Source: Zoogloeaceae bacterium G21618-S1
GTDB lineage: Bacteria; Pseudomonadota; Gammaproteobacteria; Burkholderiales; Rhodocyclaceae
NCBI GenBank assembly: GCA_027214125.1
Contig: JAPWHF010000008.1
Coordinates: forward strand, 137,573-201,572
Direction of reading: 5' to 3'
Length of the DNA: 64,000 bases
Part shown: positions 28,334 to 37,110 of the stretch, piece after piece
Layout of the letters: every line of letters starts with the position of its first letter
How positions within the stretch are numbered: the first letter of the stretch is position 1
Position numbers and translations under genes: made by a program
Notes under the pieces: model-generated
Seen by the model: the letters and a program-made list of their open reading frames with translations, nothing else
Databases searched by the model: none
Told to the model about the DNA's origin: nothing

Positions 28334-29325
28334 TTGCGCCCCGTCCGGCGGATGGCCGGCGTCACCACGGTGTGATCGGCCGTCGCATTTTCCCGCACCC
28401 GCTTGGGAGTCGCCGATTTTGAGAGCGCGGCCAGCGCCACGAACCAGGCCTTGGGCATGTCGGTGGGCAGGCCGATCGGAATGCCGCCGACCTTGGGCGT
28501 CTGCGCAAAGGGATGGCCGGGCTCTTCAAAGCCCGGTTCGGTACAACTGATGCAGGGGTAGCCGCCGTTGGTACACGAGCCCTGCCCGTTCCATGGCCGC
28601 GTGTTGCAGTCGGCGTGGGCTTGCGTGCCCTTGCACCCCATGTGCTCCATCAGGCAACCGAGGTCGGAGGGTTTCTCGGCGCTGGCCTTGAACTCGTAGA
28701 ACTCATTGCGCGCACACCCGTGATGGACGAGATGGTCGGCATAAAAACGCGGACGGCCAATGGCGTCAAGGCTTTGCACGCTCACTTCGTTCATGGCCAA
28801 CGCCAGCAAGGTCTCGATCACCCAGTCCGGATGCGTCGGGCAGCCCGCGATGTTGATCACCGGCAGGCCGCTACCGCTGCGGTAGTCTGCCCCCAGCAAA
28901 CCGCCGGTCGTATCGCCATCGTATTGCAGACCGCAGGCGTCAGTCGGGTTGAAGGCTGCCGCGGTCACGCCACCAAAGGCGGCGCAGGTGCCGACTGCGA
29001 CGGTGTGATGCGCACGCGCCGCCAGCGACTGCACCCAGTCGATCATGGGCCGACCCGTGCCGGCCAGCATGTGAAACCGGCCCGTGCCTTTCGGGCCGCG
29101 CAGCAAGGCGCCTTCCACGCACAGCACGTCGAGCCGTTGCAGCCCCGCCTCGCAGGCCTGGAGCAAGGCGATGACATCGGCCCCGCTGGCCTCCGACAAG
29201 CTCGGGTGCCACAGCAGTTCAATGCCGCCATCAGCCAGCGTGGCCATCAGGTTGGGCGTATCGGCGCACAGCAAGGACATGGTGCAACCACCACACCCGC
29301 CAGATTGGAGCCAGAGCACGTTCAT
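28330..29325 (-). CDS. hoxB: Regulatory [NiFe]-hydrogenase small subunit HoxB/HupU
   Basis: Iron-sulfur small subunit of the H2 sensor, 331 residues. It begins directly with the mature fold (MNVLWLQSGGCGGCTMSLL), without a Tat signal, so it is cytoplasmic, unlike HupS. The cysteine ligands of the three clusters are visible in CGGCTMSL, AVGTCAAFGG and NIAGCPTHPDW, and then HHGCARNEF, MEHMGCKGTQAHADCNTRPW and NGGYPCISCTEPGFEEPG. A ~50-residue C-terminal tail after the last cluster fits HoxB, where the tail is needed for HoxJ binding in Cupriavidus. Confidence 0.95.
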   Translation of the reverse strand: MNVLWLQSGGCGGCTMSLLCADTPNLMATLADGGIELLWHPSLSEASGADVIALLQACEAGLQRLDVLCVEGALLRGPKGTGRFHMLAGTGRPMIDWVQSLAARAHHTVAVGTCAAFGGVTAAAFNPTDACGLQYDGDTTGGLLGADYRSGSGLPVINIAGCPTHPDWVIETLLALAMNEVSVQSLDAIGRPRFYADHLVHHGCARNEFYEFKASAEKPSDLGCLMEHMGCKGTQAHADCNTRPWNGQGSCTNGGYPCISCTEPGFEEPGHPFAQTPKVGGIPIGLPTDMPKAWFVALAALSKSATPKRVRENATADHTVVTPAIRRTGRK

Positions 29326-29363
29326 GGCGCTATTGAATCACAGGGCCCACCAGCCGGACAGCC

Positions 29364-29648
29364 TCAGTCGGCCGTCTGCTCGCGCTTGAATTGATAGAGC
29401 AAGGTCTGGCAGCTGGCGCAGGCAACGATGCGAACATTGTCTTCGCTGCCATTCAAGCCGTGCTCGACGGTCTCGGTGGCGCCGCATTTCTTGCACGCGC
29501 CATCTTTACCCGCCGCAGCGAGGTAATCGGACCGATCCGGCAAATTGCGCTGGGCCTTCATGTGCGCCTGATGTCGGGTCAGCACGATAAACGCCGTAAT
29601 GAACAAGGTCAGGATGAGTACGATCGGAAATGCCATTTCCCACGCCAT
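29364..29648 (-). CDS. Small membrane-anchored zinc-ribbon-like protein upstream of hoxB
   Basis: Not recognised as a named family. The 94 residues start at ATG 29648 with one hydrophobic helix (MAWEMAFPIVLILTLFITAF, residues ~1-24), then a basic stretch, then two cysteine pairs, CKKCGATETVEHG near residue 52 and VACASCQTLLYQF near residue 77, which look like a zinc ribbon with the pairs ~23 residues apart. It ends 38 bases before hoxB on the same strand, so it may be co-transcribed with hoxBCJ. The pattern resembles small HypA-like or redox-related knuckles, but function is unknown. Confidence 0.7.
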   Translation of the reverse strand: MAWEMAFPIVLILTLFITAFIVLTRHQAHMKAQRNLPDRSDYLAAAGKDGACKKCGATETVEHGLNGSEDNVRIVACASCQTLLYQFKREQTAD

Positions 29649-29877
29649 GGGGGGGTTCCTCTGATATTGAGTCGTGTGCGCACGCTTGCGCTCATGCGCT
29701 GAGCAAGGGCCACAGGTTACCGGCTTTCGCACACACGGGCATTGCCGCAGATCATCGCCCAATCAGCCCATGACAAGCGCAAGCCGCCGTCAGTTCGTAC
29801 AAAAAATTGTGTAATCAGCCTTTGTGACGCTTCTTAAATCTGAAACAATTCGTTTTTTTCTAGCAAGCGGAAGCCTC

Positions 29878-31464
29878 GTGGAACTCAAACACATCAGCGA
29901 ACTCGAGCGCGCAACCCAACGTGGCAGCGGTGAGCTGTTCCGGCTCGGGATGGGATTGTTGTTCATCGTCGGGGTAATCCTGTTTGCCGCCACGCGCGGC
30001 GTGGGTGGTGAGGTCAACGTGATGCTGGTGGTCGCCGCGGTGGTCGGCGGCTACATGGCCATGAACATTGGTGCCAATGATGTGGCCAACAACGTCGGCC
30101 CGGCCGTGGGCTCCAAGGCGATGAGCCTGGGCCTGGCGCTGGTCATTGCGGCCGTGTTTGAAGCAGCCGGCGCCTTGATCGCCGGCGGCGAGGTGGTCGG
30201 CACCATCCGCAAGGGCATCATCGACGCCAGCCAGCTCCCCAGTGGTCAGGCCTTCGTGTGGGTGATGCTGGCGGCGCTGCTCGCCGGCGCGCTGTGGCTG
30301 AACATTGCCACGGCAGTCGGCGCACCCGTGTCAACCACCCACTCGATCGTCGGCGCGGTGCTCGGCGCAGGCATTGCGGCCAGCGGCTTCGGCATTGCCA
30401 ACTGGGGCACCGTGGGCAGCATTGTCGCCAGTTGGGTGATCTCGCCGGTGATGGGCGGACTGGTGGCGGCGGGCTTTTTATACTTCGTCAAACATCGCGT
30501 CACTTACCACACCGACATGCGCATGGCCGCCAAGCGCTGGGTGCCCTTGCTGCTGGCGCTGATGGTGTGGGCCACCACCTCCTACCTGCTGCTCAAAGGC
30601 GTCAAGGCCATCGTCAAGCTGAGTTTCGGCCAGGGGCTCCTCTACGGTGCCGTGGCCGGGGTGCTGAGCTTCTTCGTCTTGCGCCCGTTGGTCGCGCGTC
30701 AGGCCGACAGGCTCACCAACGACAAAGCCGGCATCAAGCAATTGTTTACCGTGCCGCTGATCTTCGCTGCCGCCTTGCTGTCGTTTGCCCACGGCTCCAA
30801 TGACGTGGCCAATGCCGTCGGGCCGCTGGCTGCCATCGTGGATGTGCTGGGCAGTGCGACGGGCGAGGTTCATGCCAAGGCCGCGATTCCGCTGTGGGTG
30901 ATGATGGTTGGCGCCATCGGTATCGCACTCGGGCTGGCGCTGTATGGCCCCAAGGTGATCCGCACGGTCGGCTCTGAGATTACCGAACTCGACCAGATGC
31001 GCGCCTACTGCATCGCCATGGCAGCGACCATCACAGTGATCATCGCCAGCCAGCTTGGCCTGCCGGTCAGCTCGACCCACATCGCCGTGGGCGGCGTGTT
31101 CGGCGTCGGCTTCCTGCGCGAATGGATCAAGAACAAATACGCGCGCATGGAAGACGAGATCAAGGCACACCACCCGGAAGACGACCAGGGCGCGATCGAC
31201 GCCTTCATGGTCAAGTTCAACGCTGCGCCGGTGGCCGAAAAAGGCCAGATGCTGACTGCGCTCAAAGAACAGGCCAAGGCCCACCTCGACCCGGCGCACT
31301 TCTCCAAGCAGGAGCGCAAGGCCTTGAAGCAAGTCTATCGTCAGGAATTGGTGAAGCGCTCGCAGCTCAAGCGCATTGCCGCCGCCTGGGTCATTACCGT
31401 ACCGGCCTCGGCGATCATGGCCGCGATGCTGTTTTTCATGATCCGCGGCATGATGACGCCCTGA
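29878..31464 (+). CDS. pit: Inorganic phosphate transporter, PiT family
   Basis: Low-affinity phosphate permease of the inner membrane. The family's two homologous halves are seen with NIGANDVANNVGPAVGSKAM near residue 63 and FAHGSNDVANAVGPLAAI near residue 302. About ten hydrophobic helices flank a long polar region near the C-terminus (KYARMEDEIKAHHPEDDQ...), after which a final helix ends the protein. GTG 29878, preceded by GGAAG, is chosen and gives 528 residues; a GTG at 29824 would add 18 residues. It is divergent from the small zinc-ribbon gene and lies in the block separating hoxA from hoxB. Confidence 0.92.
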   Translation: MELKHISELERATQRGSGELFRLGMGLLFIVGVILFAATRGVGGEVNVMLVVAAVVGGYMAMNIGANDVANNVGPAVGSKAMSLGLALVIAAVFEAAGALIAGGEVVGTIRKGIIDASQLPSGQAFVWVMLAALLAGALWLNIATAVGAPVSTTHSIVGAVLGAGIAASGFGIANWGTVGSIVASWVISPVMGGLVAAGFLYFVKHRVTYHTDMRMAAKRWVPLLLALMVWATTSYLLLKGVKAIVKLSFGQGLLYGAVAGVLSFFVLRPLVARQADRLTNDKAGIKQLFTVPLIFAAALLSFAHGSNDVANAVGPLAAIVDVLGSATGEVHAKAAIPLWVMMVGAIGIALGLALYGPKVIRTVGSEITELDQMRAYCIAMAATITVIIASQLGLPVSSTHIAVGGVFGVGFLREWIKNKYARMEDEIKAHHPEDDQGAIDAFMVKFNAAPVAEKGQMLTALKEQAKAHLDPAHFSKQERKALKQVYRQELVKRSQLKRIAAAWVITVPASAIMAAMLFFMIRGMMTP

Positions 31465-31483
31465 AGCGTCCCGCCCAATGCAC

Positions 31484-31513
31484 AACGGGCAGCCGAGGCT
31501 GCCCGTTTTTTTA
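31484..31513 (+). terminator. Intrinsic terminator after pit
   Basis: AACGGGCAGCC (31484-31494) is the exact reverse complement of GGCTGCCCGTT (31497-31507), followed by a seven-T run. Confidence 0.93.
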
Positions 31514-31582
31514 TTGCCCGCGCCCGCCGGAGGCGATCTGTCCGGCATACTTCCCCTCTGACTTTTTTGCAGGACCCTGCCC

Positions 31583-32818
31583 GTGTTCGACCTCGCAGTC
31601 ATCTTTCTCGTCCTGACCGCCGCCATGGCCTACGTCAATGTGCGCTTCATTCGCCTGCCCTCCACCATCGGCGTGATGGCCATCGCCATGGGGCTGTCAC
31701 TGATCGTGCTTGGCCTCGATCAACTCGGCATCAGTGCGCTGAGGGACTACGAAGTTTCGCTGCTCTCCTCGCTCGATTTCTCCGATGTGCTGATGCAGGG
31801 CATGCTCTCCTTGCTGCTGTTTGCCGGCGCCATGCATGTCGACCTCAGCGAACTCAAAGCCTACCGCTGGCAGATCGGCGCGCTCGCCGTGTTTGGCACC
31901 TTGCTATCGACCGCCCTCATCGGCATCTCGGTGTGGCTACTGTTGCCCTGGGCCGGGATCGAGCTCCCGCTGATCTACTGCCTGCTGTTTGGCGCGCTGA
32001 TTTCCCCCACCGACCCGATTGCAGTGATGGGCATCGTCAAATCCGCAGGCGCGCCAAAGAATCTCGAACTGATGATCGCCGGCGAGTCGCTGTTCAATGA
32101 CGGTGTCGGCGTGGTGGTGTTCACCGTACTGCTCGCGGCCGCCGCCAGCGGTCAGGCGCCGGAAGCGGCGCAGGTTGGCATTCTGGTCGCCGAAGAAGTC
32201 GGCGGCGGCATTCTCTTTGGTCTGCTGCTCGGCTTCATCACCTATCACATGCTCAAGAGCATCGACAGCTACGCCGAAGAGGTGCTGATCACCCTGGCAG
32301 CCGTGCTCGGCGGCTACGCCCTGGCCACCCACCTGCATGTTTCCGGCCCGCTGGCGATGGTAGTGGCCGGCCTGATTGTGGGCAACCACGGCCGCGCCAT
32401 GGCCATGTCGCACAAGACGCGCGAATATCTCGACATGTTCTGGAATCTGATCGACGCCATGCTCAACGCGGTGCTGTTTGTGCTGATCGGGCTCGAGATC
32501 GTCCTGATCGAGTACGCCCCCGGCCTCGCTCTGGCCGTGCCCCTGGTCATCGCCATCACCCTGCTCGCCCGACTAAGCGCCGTCGGTGCACCGGTCGCAC
32601 TGCTGCACCGGATGTTCCGCCTGCCCGACGGCGCGTGGAAGGTGCTCACCTGGGGTGGTTTGCGCGGCGGTATCTCGGTCGCGCTGGCGCTCTCACTCCC
32701 ACCCGGCCAAGAGCGCGACCTGGTGCTGGCGCTGACCTACGCGGTGGTGGTGGCGTCCATCTTCGGCCAGGGCTTGACCGTTGGTACGGTGGTACGCCAG
32801 GCGATCCGCCGCGCCTGA
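31583..32818 (+). CDS. Na+/H+ antiporter, CPA1 family
   Basis: Cation/proton antiporter of 411 residues with about twelve hydrophobic helices. The family's ion-binding region is seen in GALISPTDPIAVMGIVKSAG near residue 137 and LMIAGESLFNDGVGVVVF near residue 158, and the C-terminal arginine region in KVLTWGGLRGGISVALALSL near residue 352. The start codon is GTG at 31583. There is no long cytoplasmic tail, unlike many NhaP proteins. A DUF2164 gene follows after 16 bases, probably in the same transcript. Ion specificity cannot be told. Confidence 0.9.
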   Translation: MFDLAVIFLVLTAAMAYVNVRFIRLPSTIGVMAIAMGLSLIVLGLDQLGISALRDYEVSLLSSLDFSDVLMQGMLSLLLFAGAMHVDLSELKAYRWQIGALAVFGTLLSTALIGISVWLLLPWAGIELPLIYCLLFGALISPTDPIAVMGIVKSAGAPKNLELMIAGESLFNDGVGVVVFTVLLAAAASGQAPEAAQVGILVAEEVGGGILFGLLLGFITYHMLKSIDSYAEEVLITLAAVLGGYALATHLHVSGPLAMVVAGLIVGNHGRAMAMSHKTREYLDMFWNLIDAMLNAVLFVLIGLEIVLIEYAPGLALAVPLVIAITLLARLSAVGAPVALLHRMFRLPDGAWKVLTWGGLRGGISVALALSLPPGQERDLVLALTYAVVVASIFGQGLTVGTVVRQAIRRA

Positions 32819-32834
32819 AAACAGGAGGAGAGAC

Positions 32835-33089
32835 ATGCACGGAATCGAATTTTCGAGCGACGAAAAAGCCGTACTGATCGCCAGGCTCAAGCGCTATCTT
32901 GAGGACGAGCTCGATCAGGAAATCGGCCAGTTCGAGGCCGGCTTCCTGATCGACTTCATCTCGCGCGAGCTTGGCGCCTACTACTACAATCGCGGCCTGA
33001 ACGACGCGCAAGCGTTGATCGCCAAACGGCTCGACGATATCAACGACGCCATCTACGAAATCGAGATGCCAACCGAACTGTCCCGCTAG
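32835..33089 (+). CDS. DUF2164 domain protein
   Basis: An 84-residue cytoplasmic protein of the uncharacterised DUF2164 family. ATG 32835 has a strong AGGAGGAG site. Conserved positions include RLKRYLEDELDQEIGQFEAG and FISRELGAYYYNRGLNDAQA, followed by the acidic C-terminal helix DDINDAIYEIEMP. It lies directly after the antiporter gene; its 3' end overlaps the convergent DUF302 gene by 4 bases. Confidence 0.85.
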   Translation: MHGIEFSSDEKAVLIARLKRYLEDELDQEIGQFEAGFLIDFISRELGAYYYNRGLNDAQALIAKRLDDINDAIYEIEMPTELSR

Positions 33090-33538
33090 GGCGCCGTTGC
33101 CGCAGCCGAGAACGCCGACAGCGCCTTGGCGATGTTCGGCACCACCGGGCAATCGCCAGCTTGATGCCGCGCAGCGAGCCACACCGGGTCGTTATAACCC
33201 AGCCACACCTGGCCGTCGGCGTCTTCCCAGACCAATGCCTTGAGCGGCAGATCGATGCCCGCGGTCTGCGCGCACTGCATGAAGGGCGTGCCGCCTTTCG
33301 GATTGCCGAATATCAGCACTTCGGTCGCGCGCAACGTGGCGCCCACCTTGGCCGCGCCGGCGGCGTGGTCGATGCGGGCAAACACGTTCATGCCCTTCTG
33401 TTTGACGATGTTTTCCAGCCGGTCCATGGTCTGGCGTGCACTGTGCGGGCTCTTCATCTGGATCAGGCCATCGGCCGCCGAAGCGGCGGTGGCGGCAAGG
33501 GCGAAGCACAGCGGAGCGAGAAAGCGCAAACGGGTCAT
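33086..33538 (-). CDS. DUF302 family secreted protein
   Basis: A 150-residue protein with a Sec signal peptide (residues 1-22, ending in AATAASAAD). The DUF302 fold is recognisable from SPHSARQTMDRLENIVKQKG, then FARIDHAAGAAKVG, RATEVLIFGNPKGGTPFMQC and LPLKALVWEDADGQVWLGYN. The family is common and its function is not established. It is convergent with DUF2164 and lies ~80 bases past the hoxA stop, on the same strand. Confidence 0.87.
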   Translation of the reverse strand: MTRLRFLAPLCFALAATAASAADGLIQMKSPHSARQTMDRLENIVKQKGMNVFARIDHAAGAAKVGATLRATEVLIFGNPKGGTPFMQCAQTAGIDLPLKALVWEDADGQVWLGYNDPVWLAARHQAGDCPVVPNIAKALSAFSAAATAP

Positions 33539-33617
33539 GAGGCGCCTCCTGTCGGGGTTCAACAAGCGCTTAGACCCGACGCAACCGCCAATCCTTACAC
33601 CCACGGCATGGCGCGCC

Positions 33618-35063
33618 TCAGTTTTTCTCCAGCCCGTAGCGCGACAGCTTGTTGCGCAAGCCCACCCGCGACAGCCCCAGCTCCTTGGCCGCGCGGGTCT
33701 TGTTCCAGCGGTGACGGATCAGGCTTTCCTTGACGATGCGCGCCTCCAGCGTCTCCAGGCGCGCCTTCAAGTCGCCGTCCATGCCTGCCAGCAAATTGAG
33801 CTCGGCCTCATCATCGACCTCGGCCGCACGCAGCACCCGCGGGCTCAGATCGGAGGCGCGCAGACACACATCGTCCGAGAGCGCAGCCATGCGCAGAATC
33901 TCGTTGCGCAGTTCGCGCACATTGCCCGGCCAGCGATACGCCGCGAGACACGCCAGCACCTCCTTGTCCAAGGGCGCAAAAGCCTCGCCCGCCACGCTGC
34001 GCAGTTCAGCCGCAAAGGCGTTGGCGATGAGCGGAATGTCCATGCTTCGTTCGCGCAGCGGCGGCACCCACACCGTGATCGCCGCCAGACGGTAGAACAG
34101 GTCTTCGCGGAAGCGCCCCGCCTGCATGTCGGCTTCGAGGTCGCGATTGGTCGCCGTCACCACCCGCGCATCCACGGGCAGCGGTCGCGGTGCACCGACC
34201 GGGCGCACCTCGCCCTCCTGCAATACCCGCAGCAGTTTGACCTGGAAAGCCGGCGTGGTTTCGCCGATCTCGTCGAGAAAGATCGAGCCCCCATCGGCCT
34301 GCTTGAACAGCCCCACGCGATCTTCATACGCGCCGGTAAACGCCCCGCGCTTGTAGCCGAACAACTCCGACTCCAGCAGCTGATCGGGCACCGCGCCGCA
34401 GTTTTCGGTAATGAACGCCGCCTCGGCCCGCGGGCTGGCCAGATGCAGGCCGCGCGCCAGCAACTCCTTGCCGGTACCCGATTCCCCCGTCAGCAGCACC
34501 GGCACATCCAGTCGCGCCACCTTTTCCACCAATGTGCACACCGCGTTCATCGGCGAGTTGGGCGCCCGCAGCAGCGCCGACACCGCAAAGCGCTGCGCCA
34601 CCGCCGCCCGTTTGCCGGCCACGCGCTCGCGCAACACCGGCTCGGCCACCTTCATGTCCAGCGACAGGCGCTGATTATCGCTTTGCAGGCGATACATCTC
34701 GGCCGCGCCATTGAGCGTCAGCAGCAACTGCTCGGGCTGCCAGGGCTTGAGCAGATATTGATAGATGCCCGCTTCGTTGATGCCGGCAATGATGTCTTCC
34801 GAGTCGGTGTAGCCCGAGATGATGATGCGCACCGCGTCCGGCCATTTCTCGCGCACCTCAGCCAGAAACTGCACCCCCGAGGCACCCGGCATGCGCTGGT
34901 CGCACAGCACGATCTGCACCCATTCGCGCGCCATGATCGCCGCCGCCGCTTCGGCGGAGGCAGCAGTGAACACGGTGAAGTCTTCCTCCAGCGTGCGACG
35001 CAGCGCTTCTTGCGAGCGCACCTCATCATCCACGACCAGCACGGTTGGTAAATTCTGACTCAT
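33618..35063 (-). CDS. hoxA: NtrC-type sigma-54 activator HoxA/HupR
   Basis: Response regulator and sigma-54-dependent activator of hydrogenase genes, 481 residues. The REC domain (1-125) has the acceptor aspartate in [13 protein letters not shown] near residue 55 and KPWQPEQLL. The AAA+ domain (~165-395) shows Walker [15 protein letters not shown], the sigma-54 contact loop [10 protein letters not shown], and Walker [13 protein letters not shown] Fis-type helix-turn-helix ends the protein ([20 protein letters not shown]). The start overlaps the hypX stop by 4 bases, as in Cupriavidus hypX-hoxA. In known systems the unphosphorylated form activates transcription. Confidence 0.96.
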   Translation of the reverse strand: MSQNLPTVLVVDDEVRSQEALRRTLEEDFTVFTAASAEAAAAIMAREWVQIVLCDQRMPGASGVQFLAEVREKWPDAVRIIISGYTDSEDIIAGINEAGIYQYLLKPWQPEQLLLTLNGAAEMYRLQSDNQRLSLDMKVAEPVLRERVAGKRAAVAQRFAVSALLRAPNSPMNAVCTLVEKVARLDVPVLLTGESGTGKELLARGLHLASPRAEAAFITENCGAVPDQLLESELFGYKRGAFTGAYEDRVGLFKQADGGSIFLDEIGETTPAFQVKLLRVLQEGEVRPVGAPRPLPVDARVVTATNRDLEADMQAGRFREDLFYRLAAITVWVPPLRERSMDIPLIANAFAAELRSVAGEAFAPLDKEVLACLAAYRWPGNVRELRNEILRMAALSDDVCLRASDLSPRVLRAAEVDDEAELNLLAGMDGDLKARLETLEARIVKESLIRHRWNKTRAAKELGLSRVGLRNKLSRYGLEKN

Positions 35064-36790
35064 GTCACAACACTCTCTTGTGTGGCCGGCGCCTGCCAGC
35101 CCAGATCACGGTGGCGCGCCAGATGGCGCGGCGTCCACGACTGCGGACTCTTGATCACGAAGTGATAGCGCGCAACGTGATAGCTCGGGTCAAAGCCATA
35201 GAAATTGCGCTGCATGTGGCGCAGCTCGTCGGCGCGGTAGTCGGCCAGCGGCTTGGCCGCCTCGTCAGCGGCACGGCGGGATTTCTTGTCGTCGATGCGC
35301 GCGGACAGCGCCGGATCAGTCGCCAGCGCCGTGGCACGCCTCACCACCTCGGCTTCAAACGCGGCCGGTGTATCGCCAAAACAATCGTCAATCAGCCCCA
35401 ACGCCACCGCCTTGCGCGCCAGCAGCGGCAAGCGATCGCCCATGATCTGCCGGCCCACCTCGGCGCCTACGCGACGCGGTAGCAGATAGCTCCAGTACTC
35501 CGAGCCAAACAGGTTGCCCATGTTCTTGTAGTGCGGGTTCATCACCACGCCCTCGCGCGCCCACACGACGTCGGCCGCGAGCGCCAGAAAACAACCGCCC
35601 GCGCCAGCATTGCCGCGCATCGCCGCGACAGTGAGTTTGTCCGTCAGCTGCAGCAGCGCGAGGCACACATCGTTCATCGCGTTGATGTTGGCCCAGGATT
35701 CATCGGCCGGCGACTCGGCCGCCTCGATCACGTTCAAGTGAATGCCGTTCGACCAGAAGTCACGCCCACCTTCGAGCACCAGCACCCGCGTCCGCCGCTT
35801 GCCTGCCGCGCCAATGGCCTCGCGCAGGCGTTCGCACTGGTCGGTGCCCATCGCGCCGTTGGTGAAGTCGAAGCGCAGGAAGCCGACCCGGCCATCATCC
35901 GATTCCCGGTAGCCGATCTCGGCGGCGTCGGCATCGCCATGCAGCACCGGCAGCGCGGCGGTCTCGTCGGCGAAGGCCAGCGTCGCTGGCAACTTGAAGG
36001 GGTGATCGCTGCCGCCTCGTTTCACATGACCAATCCACACCGCGCCATCGACCGTCGCACGCAGGATCGCGCCATCGCGCTGGCCAAGCACCGCACCTGG
36101 TATCGCACTGGCTGGCGCCGTGCCGGATTGCGCATCAAACAGATGACACGCCTCGCCAAACAGCGCATCGGCCACACCGGGAAAACCATCGGCCGCGCGG
36201 ATCTTGGCCAACACCGTGGCGGTCGTGTCGGTCGACCAATCAATCTGCCGATCGGCCTGACGCATCAGCGCGCGCCACTGCCCGCGCGCGTTCGGCCAGT
36301 CGCCCAGCGGCACCGGCGACCACGTTCCCGCACGCCAGCCCGCCACCTGCGACAGCGCCTCGCGCACCGCCGCCAGCGCGCCTTCGCTCACTTCAGTGCG
36401 GTAAACACTCGCCTTGGGCGCTGCGCGCATCGGGAATTCCCGCGTCGCCCAGACCGGCCCGGCGTCCATCTCGGCCTCGGCCTGCAGCACCGTCACGCCC
36501 CAGGTGGCCTCGTCATTCATGATCGCCCAATCGAGCGCCGACGGGCCACGGTCGCCGACAATGCCGGGGTGCACGATCAGCGTAAGGTGCTCGCGCCAGA
36601 TCGATTCGGGTACCGACCGCTTGAGGAAAGGCGCGACGATCACCTCGGGCGCGAACAGCGCCACCGCCTCTTCGGCCACCGAGTCGGCGATATCAAACTC
36701 GACCGACACCTCGTGACCGTCCTCGCACAGCTCGGCGAAGAGGCGCTGGGTGAGGCTGTTGAAGCTATGGGTGAGCAGCAAAATGCGCAT
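35060..36790 (-). CDS. hypX: HypX/HoxX, CO-ligand synthesis enzyme for [NiFe]-hydrogenase
   Basis: A 576-residue two-domain protein. The N-terminal part (1-~240) is like methionyl-tRNA and 10-formyl-THF formyltransferases (LIVHPGIVGDRGPSALDWAI near residue 72). The C-terminal part (~275-540) is an enoyl-CoA hydratase-like crotonase domain with MRGNAGAGGCFLALAADVVW and MNPHYKNMGNLFGSEYW. In Cupriavidus and Aquifex, HypX moves the formyl group of 10-formyl-THF to CoA and decarbonylates it, giving the active-site CO under air. It overlaps hoxA by 4 bases; a repeat element separates it from hypE. Confidence 0.95.
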   Translation of the reverse strand: MRILLLTHSFNSLTQRLFAELCEDGHEVSVEFDIADSVAEEAVALFAPEVIVAPFLKRSVPESIWREHLTLIVHPGIVGDRGPSALDWAIMNDEATWGVTVLQAEAEMDAGPVWATREFPMRAAPKASVYRTEVSEGALAAVREALSQVAGWRAGTWSPVPLGDWPNARGQWRALMRQADRQIDWSTDTTATVLAKIRAADGFPGVADALFGEACHLFDAQSGTAPASAIPGAVLGQRDGAILRATVDGAVWIGHVKRGGSDHPFKLPATLAFADETAALPVLHGDADAAEIGYRESDDGRVGFLRFDFTNGAMGTDQCERLREAIGAAGKRRTRVLVLEGGRDFWSNGIHLNVIEAAESPADESWANINAMNDVCLALLQLTDKLTVAAMRGNAGAGGCFLALAADVVWAREGVVMNPHYKNMGNLFGSEYWSYLLPRRVGAEVGRQIMGDRLPLLARKAVALGLIDDCFGDTPAAFEAEVVRRATALATDPALSARIDDKKSRRAADEAAKPLADYRADELRHMQRNFYGFDPSYHVARYHFVIKSPQSWTPRHLARHRDLGWQAPATQESVVT

Positions 36791-36814
36791 GGGTCAGGTC
36801 TCGAATCGATGTTG

Positions 36815-37092
36815 GCGGCTTGAAACCCGCCCTACGGGGGAGGTGACGCCCGGGCGCGCCCTTCCCCCTCTGCCGAGCCGAGCGCAGCGGGCCCGGGGCG
36901 GATCAAGCGGCTTCGCTGTCTGAGCCCCGGAGGGGCGAGTTTGCGAAGCTGCCCGCCACGGGCTCGCGGAGCGAGGGCAGCCCGAAGGGCCACGGCGGCG
37001 GGGGGCGCTTCTTTGCTTCCTTTCTTGTCGCCACAAGAAAGGAAGTCGCCCGCCGGGGCGAAACCCGGCCAACGTCCCTTCGAAGCGAGCAC
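36815..37092 (+). repeat. Intergenic repeat, copy A
   Basis: About 280 noncoding bases between hypX and hypE. It starts with a TTGAAACCCGCCCTAC end, contains GTCTGAGCCC...GGGCGAGTTTGCGA, a CTTTCTTGT/ACAAGAAAG hairpin near 37018-37043, and a CGCCCGCCGGGGCGA...CCCGGCCAACG end. Copies B and C beside hypD share these blocks in the same order. Confidence 0.8.
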
Positions 37093-37110
37093 CGTCGCGG
37101 CATGCGTCCA

